Source: Mesorhizobium loti R88b
GTDB lineage: Bacteria > Pseudomonadota > Alphaproteobacteria > Rhizobiales > Rhizobiaceae
Direction: 5' to 3'
Assembly (NCBI RefSeq): GCF_013170845.1
Contig: NZ_CP033367.1
Location: forward strand, 5,395,001-5,459,000
Length of the DNA: 64,000 nt
Shown here: piece by piece, positions 18,328-27,212 of the stretch
Layout: each line of letters begins with the position of its first letter
How positions within the stretch are numbered: the stretch's first letter is position 1
Made by a program: the position numbers and the translations under genes
The notes under the pieces: model-generated
What the model was told of the DNA's origin: nothing
Databases searched by the model: none
What the model saw: the letters and a program-made list of their open reading frames with translations, nothing else

Positions 18328-18741
18328 TCAATGTGGCGCTTCTTCGACGGGCAACGCCTCTATGATCACAAAGGCTTGAGCAAGCGGAAAATCATCCGTG
18401 ATGGTGAGGTGGATCGCCGCCCGATGTCCCCCGGGCAGGATTTTGTCCAGCCGCGCCAGGGCGCCGCCGGTCAATGCCATGGTCGGCGCACCGCTGGGCA
18501 GGTTGACGACACCCATGTCGCGCCAGAACACACCTTGCGCCAGACCGGTCCCCAAGGCTTTGGCGCAAGCTTCCTTGGCGGCGAAACGCTTGGCGTAGGA
18601 GGCCGCGCGGGCACGTCGGTTCTCAGAACGCGCCTGTTCGACCTCGGTGTAAATCCTCTGGACGAAGCGCTGGCCGTGACGCTCAAGCGACTTCTCGATG
18701 CGCCTGATATCGATCAGGTCGCTGCCGATGCCGATGATCAT
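18328..18741 (-). CDS. acpS: Holo-[acyl-carrier-protein] synthase
   Basis: 137-residue phosphopantetheinyl transferase that loads the 4'-phosphopantetheine arm on acyl carrier protein. [16 protein letters not shown] at the N-terminus carries the Mg-binding aspartate, and [18 protein letters not shown] holds the second conserved motif. The ATG at 18741 overlaps the stop of the DUF2062 gene as ATGA. The frame remains open upstream, but that part lies within the neighbour. Confidence 0.95.
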   Translation of the reverse strand: MIIGIGSDLIDIRRIEKSLERHGQRFVQRIYTEVEQARSENRRARAASYAKRFAAKEACAKALGTGLAQGVFWRDMGVVNLPSGAPTMALTGGALARLDKILPGGHRAAIHLTITDDFPLAQAFVIIEALPVEEAPH

Positions 18742-19337
18742 TGTGCGGCGGAACCGACGCTTCCGCCGGGATGGGACGATTGCGCGTGGCGATGCGCTCG
18801 CTCGGCAAGGCGCTTGCGCCTTTGCTCGCGGAAGACATTCATGCCCCAGCGCGTGACACCGTAGAACAGGAGGCCAAACACCAGCCCGAGCGGCACCGCG
18901 CCGATCAGCATGGGCTCCAGCACGGGATGCCACAGTTTCGCGAAGGAAAGCGTGTGCAGCATCTCGCCCAGATGCGCAGGCGGACCATGCGCCGGCAGCC
19001 GGTCATGCAGGATGAGCTTGCCGGTCTCCCAGGATGCGCCCCACAGAATAGGAAAGGTGAGAGGATTGCCGAAGAAAACAGCGCCAAGTGCCGCCGCCAC
19101 CAGATTGCCGGCGATGACCCAGCACAGGACGAAGGCAATGACGAAATGGAAGCCGACGGGAAAGAACGAGGCGAAGACGCCAGCCGCAACGCCTGCCGCA
19201 ACCGCATGCGGCGTGGCCTTCAGCCGCAGGATGCGCTTGGACAAGTACTGAAGTGAGCGCGAAAACGAGCGGCGCGGCCAAAGGTAGGTACGCACCCGTT
19301 CGAGAAGACCATCAGGCTTGCGGCGTCGAAAAAGCAC
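18738..19337 (-). CDS. DUF2062 membrane protein
   Basis: About 199 residues from a GTG at 19337 ([15 protein letters not shown] after the initiator); a GTG at 19364 is the alternative. Three to four hydrophobic segments ([40 protein letters not shown] and one near 150-170) fit DUF2062. The C-terminus is basic and cytoplasmic. It is the first gene of the acpS-lepB-rnc-era run and overlaps acpS by 4 bases. No function is established for the family; an envelope or lipid-related role is guessed from neighbours. Confidence 0.85.
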   Translation of the reverse strand: MLFRRRKPDGLLERVRTYLWPRRSFSRSLQYLSKRILRLKATPHAVAAGVAAGVFASFFPVGFHFVIAFVLCWVIAGNLVAAALGAVFFGNPLTFPILWGASWETGKLILHDRLPAHGPPAHLGEMLHTLSFAKLWHPVLEPMLIGAVPLGLVFGLLFYGVTRWGMNVFREQRRKRLAERAHRHAQSSHPGGSVGSAAQ

Positions 19338-19597
19338 TCTGTTCCCGTTCCACAACTCTCGCACCGGCGATTTCCGCCGGCTATGAGATACATCATCTTG
19401 CGCTTAAGGATCGCCCGATGGCAATCACAACGTTGATATAGCGACGCGCGTGCGCAAGAACAACCGAACACCGTCTGTGCAGCGCGTGCATGTTGCCGCC
19501 CTTCCGGGACAGGCGTCCTTCGGTTCGAACATTGGACAATCGCGGCGAATTTATGGAGCCGGCAGCCGCTTCCCCGAAAGCACGGCCTTGCTGGCGG

Positions 19598-19984
19598 CTA
19601 AGATCGGTAGTCGCTGACCTCGACCAAATTGTCGTCCGGGTCGCGAAAATACACCGACAGCATCGGGCCCCGAGCGCCGACGCGTTCGACCGGGCCGAGT
19701 TCTACCACCACGCCATTGGCCTCGATATGGGCTCGGACTTCGTCGAGCGGCCTGTCGGTGATCAAGCAGAAATCGCCTGAGCCTGGTGTCGGTGACTTGG
19801 CCTTCGGCTCGAAAGTGCGGCGGACTTCGTGAACATTGATCTTCTGATTGCCAAACACCAGCGCTGTCGGCCGTCCCGCAGTATCGATGCGTTCAAAGCC
19901 CAGCACGCGTTGATAGAAGGCGCAGGTCGCTTCGAGCGAAGCGACCGTCAACACGAAATGATCGATGCCGACGATCATCTGCAT
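19598..19984 (-). CDS. VOC-family (glyoxalase/dioxygenase fold) protein
   Basis: 128-residue single-domain VOC protein with two beta-alpha-beta-beta-beta modules: VGIDHFVLTVASLEATCAFY at the start, and PMLSVYFRDPDDNLVEVSDY at the end containing the usual metal-binding Glu. It resembles virulence-protein/fosfomycin-type VOC members, but the substrate is unknown. A second in-frame ATG two residues in could be the real start. Intergenic repeat A lies just upstream. Confidence 0.83.
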   Translation of the reverse strand: MQMIVGIDHFVLTVASLEATCAFYQRVLGFERIDTAGRPTALVFGNQKINVHEVRRTFEPKAKSPTPGSGDFCLITDRPLDEVRAHIEANGVVVELGPVERVGARGPMLSVYFRDPDDNLVEVSDYRS

Positions 19985-19992
19985 TTATTTTC

Positions 19993-20041
19993 ATGCATGT
20001 CGTCCCTCCCAAAACCGCTGCACACTCTTGGGCGCCATGCA
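19993..20041. repeat. Intergenic palindromic repeat A, copy 1
   Basis: ATGCATGTCG ... CCCAAAACCG ... CTTGGGCG ... CATGCA: about 49 bases with complementary CATG-containing ends and an inner CCAAAA/CTTGGG pairing. Same family as 25043-25090, 30500-30544 and 30559-30604. Confidence 0.7.
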
Positions 20042-20044
20042 CGG

Positions 20045-20623
20045 TCAAATGTTGCGACTACCGGGCTTAACGGCCGGGATGGCGGCAAGTTCCGGTGGCA
20101 AGCGATCAGCGGGATAGGCCGGCACCTCATATTCGGCGAGCGCGATCAGCGGCACGCCGACATGGGACTTGCCGGCCGAACGGTCGATGATGCAGGCAGC
20201 CGCCACCACTTCGGCGCCAAGCTCGCGCAGGCAGTCGATGGTTTCGCGGATAGACAGGCCGGTGGTGACGATGTCCTCGACGATGACGACGCGCGCACCT
20301 TTGTCGATCTCGAAGCGGCGCAGGCGGAACTCGCCCCCTTCCCGCTCGACCCAGATCGCCGGCACGCCGAGGTGGCGCGAGGTTTCGTAGGCCGGAATCA
20401 GGCCGCCGATCGCCGGGCCGACGACATAGTCGATCTTGCCTGGCACCGCCTTGCGGATTTTCTCGGCCAGCGCCTTGCATAGCTGTTCGGTCTTGTCGGC
20501 ATGCATGAACACCCGCGCCTTTTGCAAGAAGACCGGGCTGCGCAGGCCCGACGTCAAGATGAAATGCCCCTCCAGAACAGCACCCGCCTCACGGAAAATG
20601 CCCAGCACTTCATCGGTATTCAT
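20045..20623 (-). CDS. pyrE: Orotate phosphoribosyltransferase
   Basis: 192 residues from the ATG at 20623 ([14 protein letters not shown]), preceded by a GGGGCAAAG ribosome site; an in-frame start at 20647 is less likely. It converts orotate and PRPP to OMP in pyrimidine synthesis. The PRPP-binding motif [18 protein letters not shown] and the [16 protein letters not shown] substrate region are clear. Located between the VOC gene and rsh on the same strand, as in related genomes. Confidence 0.95.
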   Translation of the reverse strand: MNTDEVLGIFREAGAVLEGHFILTSGLRSPVFLQKARVFMHADKTEQLCKALAEKIRKAVPGKIDYVVGPAIGGLIPAYETSRHLGVPAIWVEREGGEFRLRRFEIDKGARVVIVEDIVTTGLSIRETIDCLRELGAEVVAAACIIDRSAGKSHVGVPLIALAEYEVPAYPADRLPPELAAIPAVKPGSRNI

Positions 20624-20641
20624 CTTTGCCCCTTTTGAATT

Positions 20642-20683
20642 GACCATTCCGAAAACCGGTTCCCACTTTTCGGGATCATGGTC
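20642..20683. repeat. Intergenic palindromic repeat B, copy 1
   Basis: GACCATTCCGAAAACCGGTT continues into CCCACTTTTCGGGATCATGGTC. The ends GACCAT/ATGGTC and the inner CCGAAAA/TTTTCGGG pair to form a hairpin. It fills the gap between rsh and pyrE and touches the rsh stop codon. This type of element is widespread in rhizobial intergenic DNA. Related copies lie at 43081 and 50832. Confidence 0.7.
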
Positions 20684-22914
20684 TAGCCATTTACACGCCG
20701 TGCATCGCTGACGCTCGAATTGTCCTTGAGCTGCGACAGCAGCCGGTTGAGATGCTTCAGATCCCAGACTTCGAGATCGATCAGCATTTCGGTGAAGTCG
20801 GGCGCGGTGCGCACCATCGACAGCGTATGGATGTTGGCGTCGTTGGACGCAACGACCTGGGCGATGTCGGCAAGCGACCCCGGCGCATTGATGGCGGTGA
20901 CCGAGACACGCGCTGGAAAGCGTTCCTTGGTGCGTTCATCGATGTCCCAGCGCACGTCGATCCAGCGCTCAGGCTGGTCGTCGAAGGCCTGCAGTGCCGG
21001 CGACTGGATCGGATAGATGGTGATGCCGGTGCCTGGTTGGACAATGCCGACGATGCGGTCGCCCGGCACCGCGCCTTCCGGCGCGAAACGCACCGGCAGG
21101 TCGCCGCGCACACCGCGGATTGGCACCGCGCCATCGCGCGGCTGATCCTTGTCCTTGCGCGCGGCCCGAGTACCGGGCATCTGGAACAGCATGCCGGCGG
21201 CGTTGCGGATCTTCGACCAGCCTTCCTCACGCTGCTTGGGGGCACTGACGGTGACGCGCTCGTCCTTGTAGTCGGGGAATACTGCCTTCATGACGTCGGT
21301 GGAGGCCAGTTCGCCACGGCCGACGGACGCCAGCACATCCTCGATGTCCTTGCGCGCCAGCCGGTGCAGCACCGGCTTCAGGCTTTCCTTGGTGAAGGTC
21401 TTGCCGGCCCGTTCGAAGGCACGCTCCAGAATGCGCGCGCCGAGACCCGAATACTGCTTGCGGATGGCGTTCTTGGTGGCCCGGCGGATGGCGGCCCGGG
21501 CCTTGCCGGTGACAACGACCGATTCCCAGGCTGCCGGTGGCACTTGCGCCTTGGAGCGGATGATCTCGACCTCGTCGCCGTTCTTCAGTTCCGTCATCAG
21601 CGGCATGATGCGGCCATTGACCTTGGCGCCGACGCAGGTGTCGCCGACATCGGTGTGCACGGCGTAGGCGAAGTCGATGGGCGTGGCGCCACGCGGCAAT
21701 GCAATCAGCATGCCCTTCGGCGTGAAGCAGAACACCTGGTCCTGGAACAGTTCCAGCTTGGTGTTTTCGAGAAAATCCTCGGGGTTGTCGCCTTCGGCGA
21801 GCTGCTCGATGGTGCGCCGCAGCCAGGCATAGGCGTTGGTCTCCTTCGAGATCGCGGGGGCAGCACCATTCGTCTTGCCGCCGGTGTCCTTGTAGATGGA
21901 ATGGGCGGCGACGCCATATTCGGCGATCTTGTTCATTTCGCGGGTGCGAATCTGCAGTTCGACGCGTTGGCGCGACGGCCCGACGATGGTGGTGTGGATC
22001 GAGCGATAGTCGTTCTGCTTCGGCGTTGAGATGTAGTCCTTGAAGCGTCCGGGCACCATCGACCATGTGGTGTGGATGGCGCCGAGCGCGCGGTAGCAGT
22101 CTTCGACGCTGTCGACAACGACGCGGAAGCCGAAGATGTCGGACAGCTGCTCAAAGGACAGCGCCTTGGCCTCCATCTTGCGGAACACCGACCAAGGCTT
22201 CTTCTGCCGGCTTTTTACGCCAGCGTTGATGGCATGTTTTTCAAACAGCGCCGACAGCGCCTTTTCAATGTCGGTCAGCACGCCCTTGTTGCGCTCGAAG
22301 ATCTCGGCAAGCCGCGCGGTGACGGCGCGGTAGGCTTCCGGATTGATGAAGCGGAAGGCAATCTCTTCCAGCTCCTCGCGCATGCCTTGCATGCCCATGC
22401 GCCCGGCCAGCGGCGCATAGATGTCCATCGTCTCCTCGGCGATGCGCAGGCGCTTGGCCTCCGGCATATGGTCAAGGGTGCGCATGTTGTGCAAACGGTC
22501 GGCGAGCTTGACCAGCAGCACGCGCACATCTTCCGAGATCGCCAGCAGCAGCTTGCGCAGGTTCTCCGCCTGCTCGGCCTTCTTGGAGACGAGATCAAGC
22601 TTCTTCAGCTTGGTCAGGCCCTCGACCAGCTTGCCCATTTCGGGGCCGAACAGATCGTCGATCTCGGCCCGCGTCGCCGTGGTGTCCTCGATGGTGTCGT
22701 GCAGCAGGGCGACGGCTATCGTCGCCTCGTCCATGTGCATTTCGGTGAGGATAGCGGCGACTTCGAGAGGATGCGAGAAATAGGGATCGCCGGAAGCGCG
22801 CTTCTGGTGGCCATGCTTCTGCATGGCATAGACATAGGCCTTGTTGAGCAGCGCCTCGTTGACGTCAGGCTTGTAGCGCTGGACGCGCTCGACAAGCTCA
22901 TACTGACGCATCAT
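20683..22914 (-). CDS. rsh: RelA/SpoT homologue (Rsh), bifunctional (p)ppGpp synthetase/hydrolase
   Basis: About 743 residues, starting at the first of two ATGs (22914) after a GTG. It makes and hydrolyses the stringent-response alarmone ppGpp. Domains in order: HD hydrolase ([20 protein letters not shown] then [10 protein letters not shown]), synthetase ([16 protein letters not shown]), TGS ([20 protein letters not shown]), a helical/zinc-finger region and a C-terminal ACT domain. Alphaproteobacteria usually carry a single long Rsh with both activities, and both active-site regions are intact here. Upstream lies rpoZ, downstream pyrE. Confidence 0.95.
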   Translation of the reverse strand: MMRQYELVERVQRYKPDVNEALLNKAYVYAMQKHGHQKRASGDPYFSHPLEVAAILTEMHMDEATIAVALLHDTIEDTTATRAEIDDLFGPEMGKLVEGLTKLKKLDLVSKKAEQAENLRKLLLAISEDVRVLLVKLADRLHNMRTLDHMPEAKRLRIAEETMDIYAPLAGRMGMQGMREELEEIAFRFINPEAYRAVTARLAEIFERNKGVLTDIEKALSALFEKHAINAGVKSRQKKPWSVFRKMEAKALSFEQLSDIFGFRVVVDSVEDCYRALGAIHTTWSMVPGRFKDYISTPKQNDYRSIHTTIVGPSRQRVELQIRTREMNKIAEYGVAAHSIYKDTGGKTNGAAPAISKETNAYAWLRRTIEQLAEGDNPEDFLENTKLELFQDQVFCFTPKGMLIALPRGATPIDFAYAVHTDVGDTCVGAKVNGRIMPLMTELKNGDEVEIIRSKAQVPPAAWESVVVTGKARAAIRRATKNAIRKQYSGLGARILERAFERAGKTFTKESLKPVLHRLARKDIEDVLASVGRGELASTDVMKAVFPDYKDERVTVSAPKQREEGWSKIRNAAGMLFQMPGTRAARKDKDQPRDGAVPIRGVRGDLPVRFAPEGAVPGDRIVGIVQPGTGITIYPIQSPALQAFDDQPERWIDVRWDIDERTKERFPARVSVTAINAPGSLADIAQVVASNDANIHTLSMVRTAPDFTEMLIDLEVWDLKHLNRLLSQLKDNSSVSDARRVNG

Positions 22915-22944
22915 GGGCACAATCTCTCAGCGATGAAATGAATC

Positions 22945-22970
22945 ATGCGCCGCACTGCTGTACGGCGCAT
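22945..22970. other. Hairpin between rpoZ and rsh
   Basis: ATGCGCCG at 22945-22952 pairs with CGGCGCAT at 22963-22970 with a 10-base loop and no T run. It could be an attenuator or mRNA-end structure. A second, weaker hairpin lies at 23000-23031 next to the rpoZ stop. Confidence 0.4.
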
Positions 22971-23042
22971 GTCATAGATAGCCACGAAACTGCCGAGACG
23001 GAAGTGCCGCTGGATTGTTCCAGGCGCTTCCGGAGCGTTGCC

Positions 23043-23444
23043 TTAGTAGTCGTCGCTCTTTTCCGGGGGCACCAGGCCCTCGATGCCGGCCAGCAGATCT
23101 TCCTCGGTCATCCGATCGAACGTCACATTCTCCTCGGCGTCGTCGGCGTCGGTAGCCGCAACGGCACCGCCGGTCTGATCGGCAATCGCCTCGCCGTCGG
23201 CTTCGGGCTCGTCGACTTCGACATGCTTCTGCAGCGAATGGATCAGATCTTCCTTGAGATCGTCGGGCGACAGCGTTTCATCGGCGATCTCGCGCAACGC
23301 GACGACCGGGTTCTTGTCGTTGTCACGCGGCACGGTGATCTGCGCGCCCTGGCTGATCTGGCGAGCGCGGTGGCCGGCCAAAAGCACCAGCTCGAAGCGG
23401 TTGTCGACCTTGTCGATGCAATCTTCAACGGTTACGCGGGCCAT
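23043..23444 (-). CDS. rpoZ: RNA polymerase omega subunit
   Basis: 133 residues. The N-terminal half is the conserved omega fold ([20 protein letters not shown], then [31 protein letters not shown]). The C-terminal half is acidic and variable, as in other rhizobia. Omega aids assembly of RNA polymerase and, together with Rsh, is linked to the stringent response; the two genes are neighbours here. Confidence 0.96.
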   Translation of the reverse strand: MARVTVEDCIDKVDNRFELVLLAGHRARQISQGAQITVPRDNDKNPVVALREIADETLSPDDLKEDLIHSLQKHVEVDEPEADGEAIADQTGGAVAATDADDAEENVTFDRMTEEDLLAGIEGLVPPEKSDDY

Positions 23445-23770
23445 GGACTGCCCCTTTCATGCCTGGATTTGATGGAAAACAGGCGCGGTCCATAACCCGA
23501 ACGCCGCCAAAATACAAGCATCATGCCAAAGTCGGCGCCGCAAGGCACTCAATCCTGCGGTCAAACATCGGATTGAAGCAAAACGCCGTTGTGTCCATGG
23601 CGTCTGATGCCTCGATCACAATTGCTTGCGTTGCCTCATCTCGCCTTGGATTGCCGCCAAACTGGCGTTATCTCGGATGGCGAAGGTCAGCCGGTTTATT
23701 ATGAGCCTGACCGATAGTCGCTGCCGCATTTCGTTTAGACGACCGCATTTTTCGAAAAGGAATATTTTCC

Positions 23771-24352
23771 ATGTTCGACCCTCGGGAAAAAATAGCCCTG
23801 TTCATCGACGGCGCCAATCTCTACGCCACGTCGCGGGCGCTCGGCTTCGACATCGACTATCGCAAGCTCCTGGCGAGTTTCCACAAGCGCGGCTATCTCT
23901 TGCGCGCCTATTATTACACGGCGCTGGTGGAGGATCAGGAATACTCCTCGATCCGCCCGCTGATCGACTGGCTGGACTATAACGGCTTCAAGGTGGTGAC
24001 CAAGCCGGCCAAGGAATTCACCGACTCGACCGGCCGCCGCAAGATCAAGGGCAATATGGACATCGAGCTCACCGTCGATGCGCTCGAGCTGGCCGACGTC
24101 GTCGACCACTATGTCATCTTTTCCGGTGACGGCGACTTCCGCACGCTGGTCGAAGCGCTGCAGCGGCGCGGCCGCAAGGTGTCGATCGTCTCGACTATGG
24201 CCTCGCAGCCGCCGATGATCTCAGACGATCTGCGCCGCCAAGCCGACCATTTCATCGACCTGACGACGCTGAAGAGCGAGGTTGGCCGCGACCCCTCCGA
24301 GCGGCCGGTGCGCCGGCCCGAACCGGCTGAAGTCGACGAGGACGACTACTGA
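23771..24352 (+). CDS. NYN-domain (LabA/DUF88-like) protein
   Basis: 193-residue PIN-like NYN-domain protein, predicted to be an RNase or RNA-binding regulator. Acidic active-site-like residues appear in ALFIDGANLYATSRALG, KGNMDIELTVDALE and YVIFSGDGDFRTLVEALQRRG, the LabA pattern. The C-terminus is charged and probably disordered. It is transcribed opposite to rpoZ, and the uracil-DNA glycosylase gene starts 12 bases after its end, so the two may share an mRNA. Confidence 0.9.
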   Translation: MFDPREKIALFIDGANLYATSRALGFDIDYRKLLASFHKRGYLLRAYYYTALVEDQEYSSIRPLIDWLDYNGFKVVTKPAKEFTDSTGRRKIKGNMDIELTVDALELADVVDHYVIFSGDGDFRTLVEALQRRGRKVSIVSTMASQPPMISDDLRRQADHFIDLTTLKSEVGRDPSERPVRRPEPAEVDEDDY

Positions 24353-24364
24353 GGCTGGTCAACC

Positions 24365-25021
24365 TTGACCGCTCTTTCCGCTTCCGAACCCGGCCGCGAC
24401 TGTCCGCTCTGCCCGCGGCTGCATGATTTCATTGCGCAATGGCGGCAGCGCGAGCCGTCGTGGTTCAATGCGCCGGTGCCAACCTTCCTGCCACCGGGCG
24501 GCGAGGATGCCGTCCAGCTTCTGATCGTCGGGCTGGCGCCCGGCCTGCGCGGCGCCAACCGCACCGGGCGCCCGTTCACCGGCGACTATGCCGGCGACCT
24601 GCTCTACTCGACGTTGATCGCGCACGGCTTTGCACGCGGCGAGTTCAAGGCGCGGCCCGATGACGGGCTGGAGCTTGTCGGCACCGCGATCACCAATGCG
24701 GTGCGCTGCGTGCCGCCGGAGAACAAGCCTGTGGGCGCCGAAATCGCCACCTGTCGGACATTCCTGGTGCCGACGATCGCGCGCTTTCCCAATCTGCGCG
24801 CCGTTCTGGCGCTGGGGTCGATCGCGCACCAGTCGACGGTGCGCGCGCTGGGCGGGCGTGTCGCCGCCTACCCGTTCAAGCACGGCGGGCAATTGCCGGC
24901 CGGCGGCATTACGCTGTTTTCCAGCTATCATTGCTCGCGCTACAACACCAATACCGGTGTTTTGACGGAAGAAATGTTCGTCAGTGTGTTCAGCCAGATC
25001 GCAGCGTTCCTGCGGACATAA
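24365..25021 (+). CDS. Type-5 uracil-DNA glycosylase family protein
   Basis: 218 residues from a TTG at 24365, with GAGG overlapping the stop of the NYN gene as ribosome site. It should remove uracil or other deaminated bases from DNA. The motifs VGLAPGLRGANRTGRPF (motif 1, with a non-acidic residue as in type 5) and SSYHCSRYNTNTG (motif 2) support UDGb. Iron-sulfur type cysteines are present (CPLC near residue 13, C near 119, C near 128). A different UDG lies at 59798. Confidence 0.85.
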   Translation: MTALSASEPGRDCPLCPRLHDFIAQWRQREPSWFNAPVPTFLPPGGEDAVQLLIVGLAPGLRGANRTGRPFTGDYAGDLLYSTLIAHGFARGEFKARPDDGLELVGTAITNAVRCVPPENKPVGAEIATCRTFLVPTIARFPNLRAVLALGSIAHQSTVRALGGRVAAYPFKHGGQLPAGGITLFSSYHCSRYNTNTGVLTEEMFVSVFSQIAAFLRT

Positions 25022-25042
25022 CGTCGCTCCGTCTTTGTTTTT

Positions 25043-25090
25043 ATGCATGTCGTGGCCCCAAAACCGAGGTCACTTTTGGGCAACATGCAT
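25043..25090. repeat. Intergenic palindromic repeat A, copy 2
   Basis: ATGCATGTCGTGGCCCCAAA ... CACTTTTGGGCAACATGCAT. The 8-base ends are complementary, and CCAAAA pairs with TTTTGG inside. It reaches the stop codon of the dehydrogenase gene on the minus strand and could act as a transcript-end hairpin for both convergent genes. Confidence 0.75.
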
Positions 25091-26103
25091 TAGAACCCCT
25101 CCAGCACGATCTTGCCCTTGGCCTTGCCAGTCTCGATCAACGCATGGGCGCGCTTCAGATTGGCGGCATTGATAGGACCGAATATCTCGCCCAGCGTGGT
25201 GCGGATGGTGCCGGCGTCGACCAGCCGTGCCAGTTCGTTGAGATGCTCGCCCTGCGCGGCGATGTCCTGCGTCTCGAACATCGAGCGGGTGAACATGAAC
25301 TCCCAATGGACCGAGACGCTCTTGCGCTTGAACGGATTGATGTCGAGCGTCTTGGGATCATCGATCAAGCCGAACCGGCCCTGCGGCGCGATCAATTCGG
25401 CGATCTCGGCCAGGTGCTGGTCGGTGTTGGTTGTCGAGAACACAAAGGCTGGTGCACCGATGCCGAGGGCCGCGACTTCGGCAGCCAGTGGCCTGGAGTG
25501 ATCAATCACATGATGGGCGCCAAGCCCAAGCACCCAATCGCGTGTCTCTGGCCTCGATGCGGTGGCGATCACCGTCAGATCGGTCAGTTGGCGCGCAAGC
25601 TGGACCGCAATCGAGCCGACGCCACCGGCGCCGCCGACGATTAGGATGGCATTCGTGGCACCCGCGACAGGCTTCTTCACGTCAAGGCGGTCGAACAGCG
25701 CCTCTAAGGCGGTGATTGCCGTCAGCGGCAGCGCCGCAGCCTGGGCATAGTCGAGCGAGCCGGGTTTGCGGCCGACAAGGCGCTCATCGACAAGATGGAA
25801 CTCGGCATTGGTGCCCTGCGGCGCGAGCGCACCGGAATAGAAGACATCTTCGCCGGCCCCGACCAGCGTCGCATCCGAACCCGTGGCGACGACCCGGCCG
25901 GCGGCGTCCCAACCAAGCACCCGCCAGCTTCCGGCTTCGGGTTTGGCACTTCGCCGTATCTTGGTGTCGACCGGGTTGACCGAGATCGCCTTCACCTCGA
26001 CCAGCAGTTGACGGCCTTTCGGCTCCGGCTTGGGCAGGTCGATATCGACGAGGGAGGCCTCATCGGTGATGGGGGCTGGGATTTGATAGCCGACGGCGCG
26101 CAT
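25090..26103 (-). CDS. Zinc-independent MDR/quinone oxidoreductase-like alcohol dehydrogenase
   Basis: 337 residues from the ATG at 26103 (MRAVGYQIPAPITDE); the frame extends upstream into the divergent promoter, which is not used. Medium-chain dehydrogenase fold with GroES-like N-domain (SVNPVDTKIRRSA) and NADPH-binding Rossmann motif VGGAGGVGSIAVQLAR (about residue 157). The catalytic-zinc ligands of true alcohol dehydrogenases are absent, so it belongs to the quinone oxidoreductase/ZADH group. It diverges from the HxlR regulator at 26214, which in many bacteria controls such a reductase in response to quinone or electrophile stress. Confidence 0.88.
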   Translation of the reverse strand: MRAVGYQIPAPITDEASLVDIDLPKPEPKGRQLLVEVKAISVNPVDTKIRRSAKPEAGSWRVLGWDAAGRVVATGSDATLVGAGEDVFYSGALAPQGTNAEFHLVDERLVGRKPGSLDYAQAAALPLTAITALEALFDRLDVKKPVAGATNAILIVGGAGGVGSIAVQLARQLTDLTVIATASRPETRDWVLGLGAHHVIDHSRPLAAEVAALGIGAPAFVFSTTNTDQHLAEIAELIAPQGRFGLIDDPKTLDINPFKRKSVSVHWEFMFTRSMFETQDIAAQGEHLNELARLVDAGTIRTTLGEIFGPINAANLKRAHALIETGKAKGKIVLEGF

Positions 26104-26175
26104 TTCGATCTCCGCGATTGCTGTTGAGCTTTGTCTGGGGCAGAGATGCGGATTATGTGCGCCGAGCGCAAGAAT

Positions 26176-26193
26176 GCACATATAAAGCACATA
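26176..26193. promoter_or_regulatory. Direct-repeat operator candidate for HxlR regulator
   Basis: GCACATA occurs at 26176-26182 and again at 26187-26193, one helical turn (11 bases) apart, within the 110-base region between the divergent dehydrogenase and HxlR genes and 21 bases before the HxlR start. Assignment to HxlR is from position. Confidence 0.45.
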
Positions 26194-26213
26194 GTGTCGA
26201 AAAGGATACCGTC

Positions 26214-26576
26214 ATGCCGCGCATTCGCCATGAGCGATTCGATTGCAGCCCCGGCTGCACCGTGGAGGGAACGCTCCGCTATATCGACGGAAAGTGGAAG
26301 GGCGTCGTGCTCTACCATCTGTTGGAGGGCACGCTGCGCTTCAACGAGATACGCCGGCGGATTCCGAACTGCACGCAGCGCATGCTGACCAACCAGCTCC
26401 GCGAACTGGAAGCCGATGGGCTGATTGCCCGCAAAATCTTCCCGGAAGTGCCGCCGAAGGTGGAGTACAGCCTGACCCCGCGCGGCAGAAGCCTGGAACC
26501 GGTGATTACAGCCCTGAAGGTCTGGGGCGATGCGAATGTGACGCTGGCGCCAGAGGTTTCCCAGGCCGCGGCCTGA
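26214..26576 (+). CDS. HxlR-family transcriptional regulator
   Basis: 120 residues from the ATG at 26214 (MPRIRHERFDCSPGCTVEGT). HxlR winged helix with the family pattern: DGKWKGVVLYHLLEGTLRF (early helix and wing), RIPNCTQRMLTNQLRELEAD (recognition helix region) and KVEYSLTPRGRSLEPVI. Two cysteines at positions 11 and 15 sit where redox-sensing HxlR/YodB relatives carry theirs, so electrophile sensing is plausible. It diverges from the reductase gene at 25090-26103. Confidence 0.9.
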   Translation: MPRIRHERFDCSPGCTVEGTLRYIDGKWKGVVLYHLLEGTLRFNEIRRRIPNCTQRMLTNQLRELEADGLIARKIFPEVPPKVEYSLTPRGRSLEPVITALKVWGDANVTLAPEVSQAAA

Positions 26577-26602
26577 AGCAGGCCGATAGGGGCCAGCGGA
26601 GT

Positions 26603-27136
26603 TCACACCGGCAGCAGGGCATCCGGTTTCACGTCGCCGATCGAGGCATAGGTGTGTGTCTCCTTTACCCCCGGCAGCGGCAGGATGACGCGTTTGAGAA
26701 AGTCCTGATAGTCAGCCATCTCGGCAATGCGCGCCTTCACCAGATAGTCGAAGCCGCCGACGACCATATGACATTCCAGAACCTCGGGCGCCTTTGCCAC
26801 CGCCTCGGCGAAGCGGTCAAAGATATGCGGGGCCGTGTGGTCCAGCCGAACCTCGATGAAGACAAGGGTGCCGCGGCCAATCTTTGCCGGATTGAGCACG
26901 GCCCTGACGGCAGTGATGAACCCGTCGCGAAACAGACGTTTCACGCGCTGGCTGGTGCCGGTCGGCGACAGGCCGACGCGCGCTGCCAGATCAAGCGTGG
27001 TGCGGCGTCCATCTTCCTGCAGCAACCGCAGAAGATTGCGGTCGATGGCGTCGAGATCACCTAGTTCGGGATTCACGTTCGAACCGTTCTGTTTGCGCGA
27101 ATTACACTCAATACACTCGAAACAGGCGTATTTCAT
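26603..27136 (-). CDS. Lrp/AsnC-family transcriptional regulator
   Basis: Up to 177 residues. N-terminal helix-turn-helix (DAIDRNLLRLLQEDGRRTTL then VGLSPTGTSQRVKRL) and C-terminal RAM/ACT-like effector domain (HMVVGGFDYLVKARI). Family members usually have about 155 residues. A GTG at 27076 (VNPELGDLDAID) would give that length, while the ATG at 27134-27136 adds a cysteine-rich stretch (CFECIEC). Neither has a strong ribosome site. It diverges from the EamA exporter at 27213, a common pairing in which the regulator controls amino-acid export. Confidence 0.88.
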   Translation of the reverse strand: MKYACFECIECNSRKQNGSNVNPELGDLDAIDRNLLRLLQEDGRRTTLDLAARVGLSPTGTSQRVKRLFRDGFITAVRAVLNPAKIGRGTLVFIEVRLDHTAPHIFDRFAEAVAKAPEVLECHMVVGGFDYLVKARIAEMADYQDFLKRVILPLPGVKETHTYASIGDVKPDALLPV

Positions 27137-27212
27137 CGCAGCTTTTGTCGCAATAGCTTGTGATTTCGCAACGCTCGAGACCGTCCGGCGGTGTCGTTAC
27201 AGGTGGCAGGAC

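Noticed and set aside
20752..22029. 425-codon plus-strand frame opposite rsh
   Set aside because: Antisense shadow of the Rsh ACT/TGS region.
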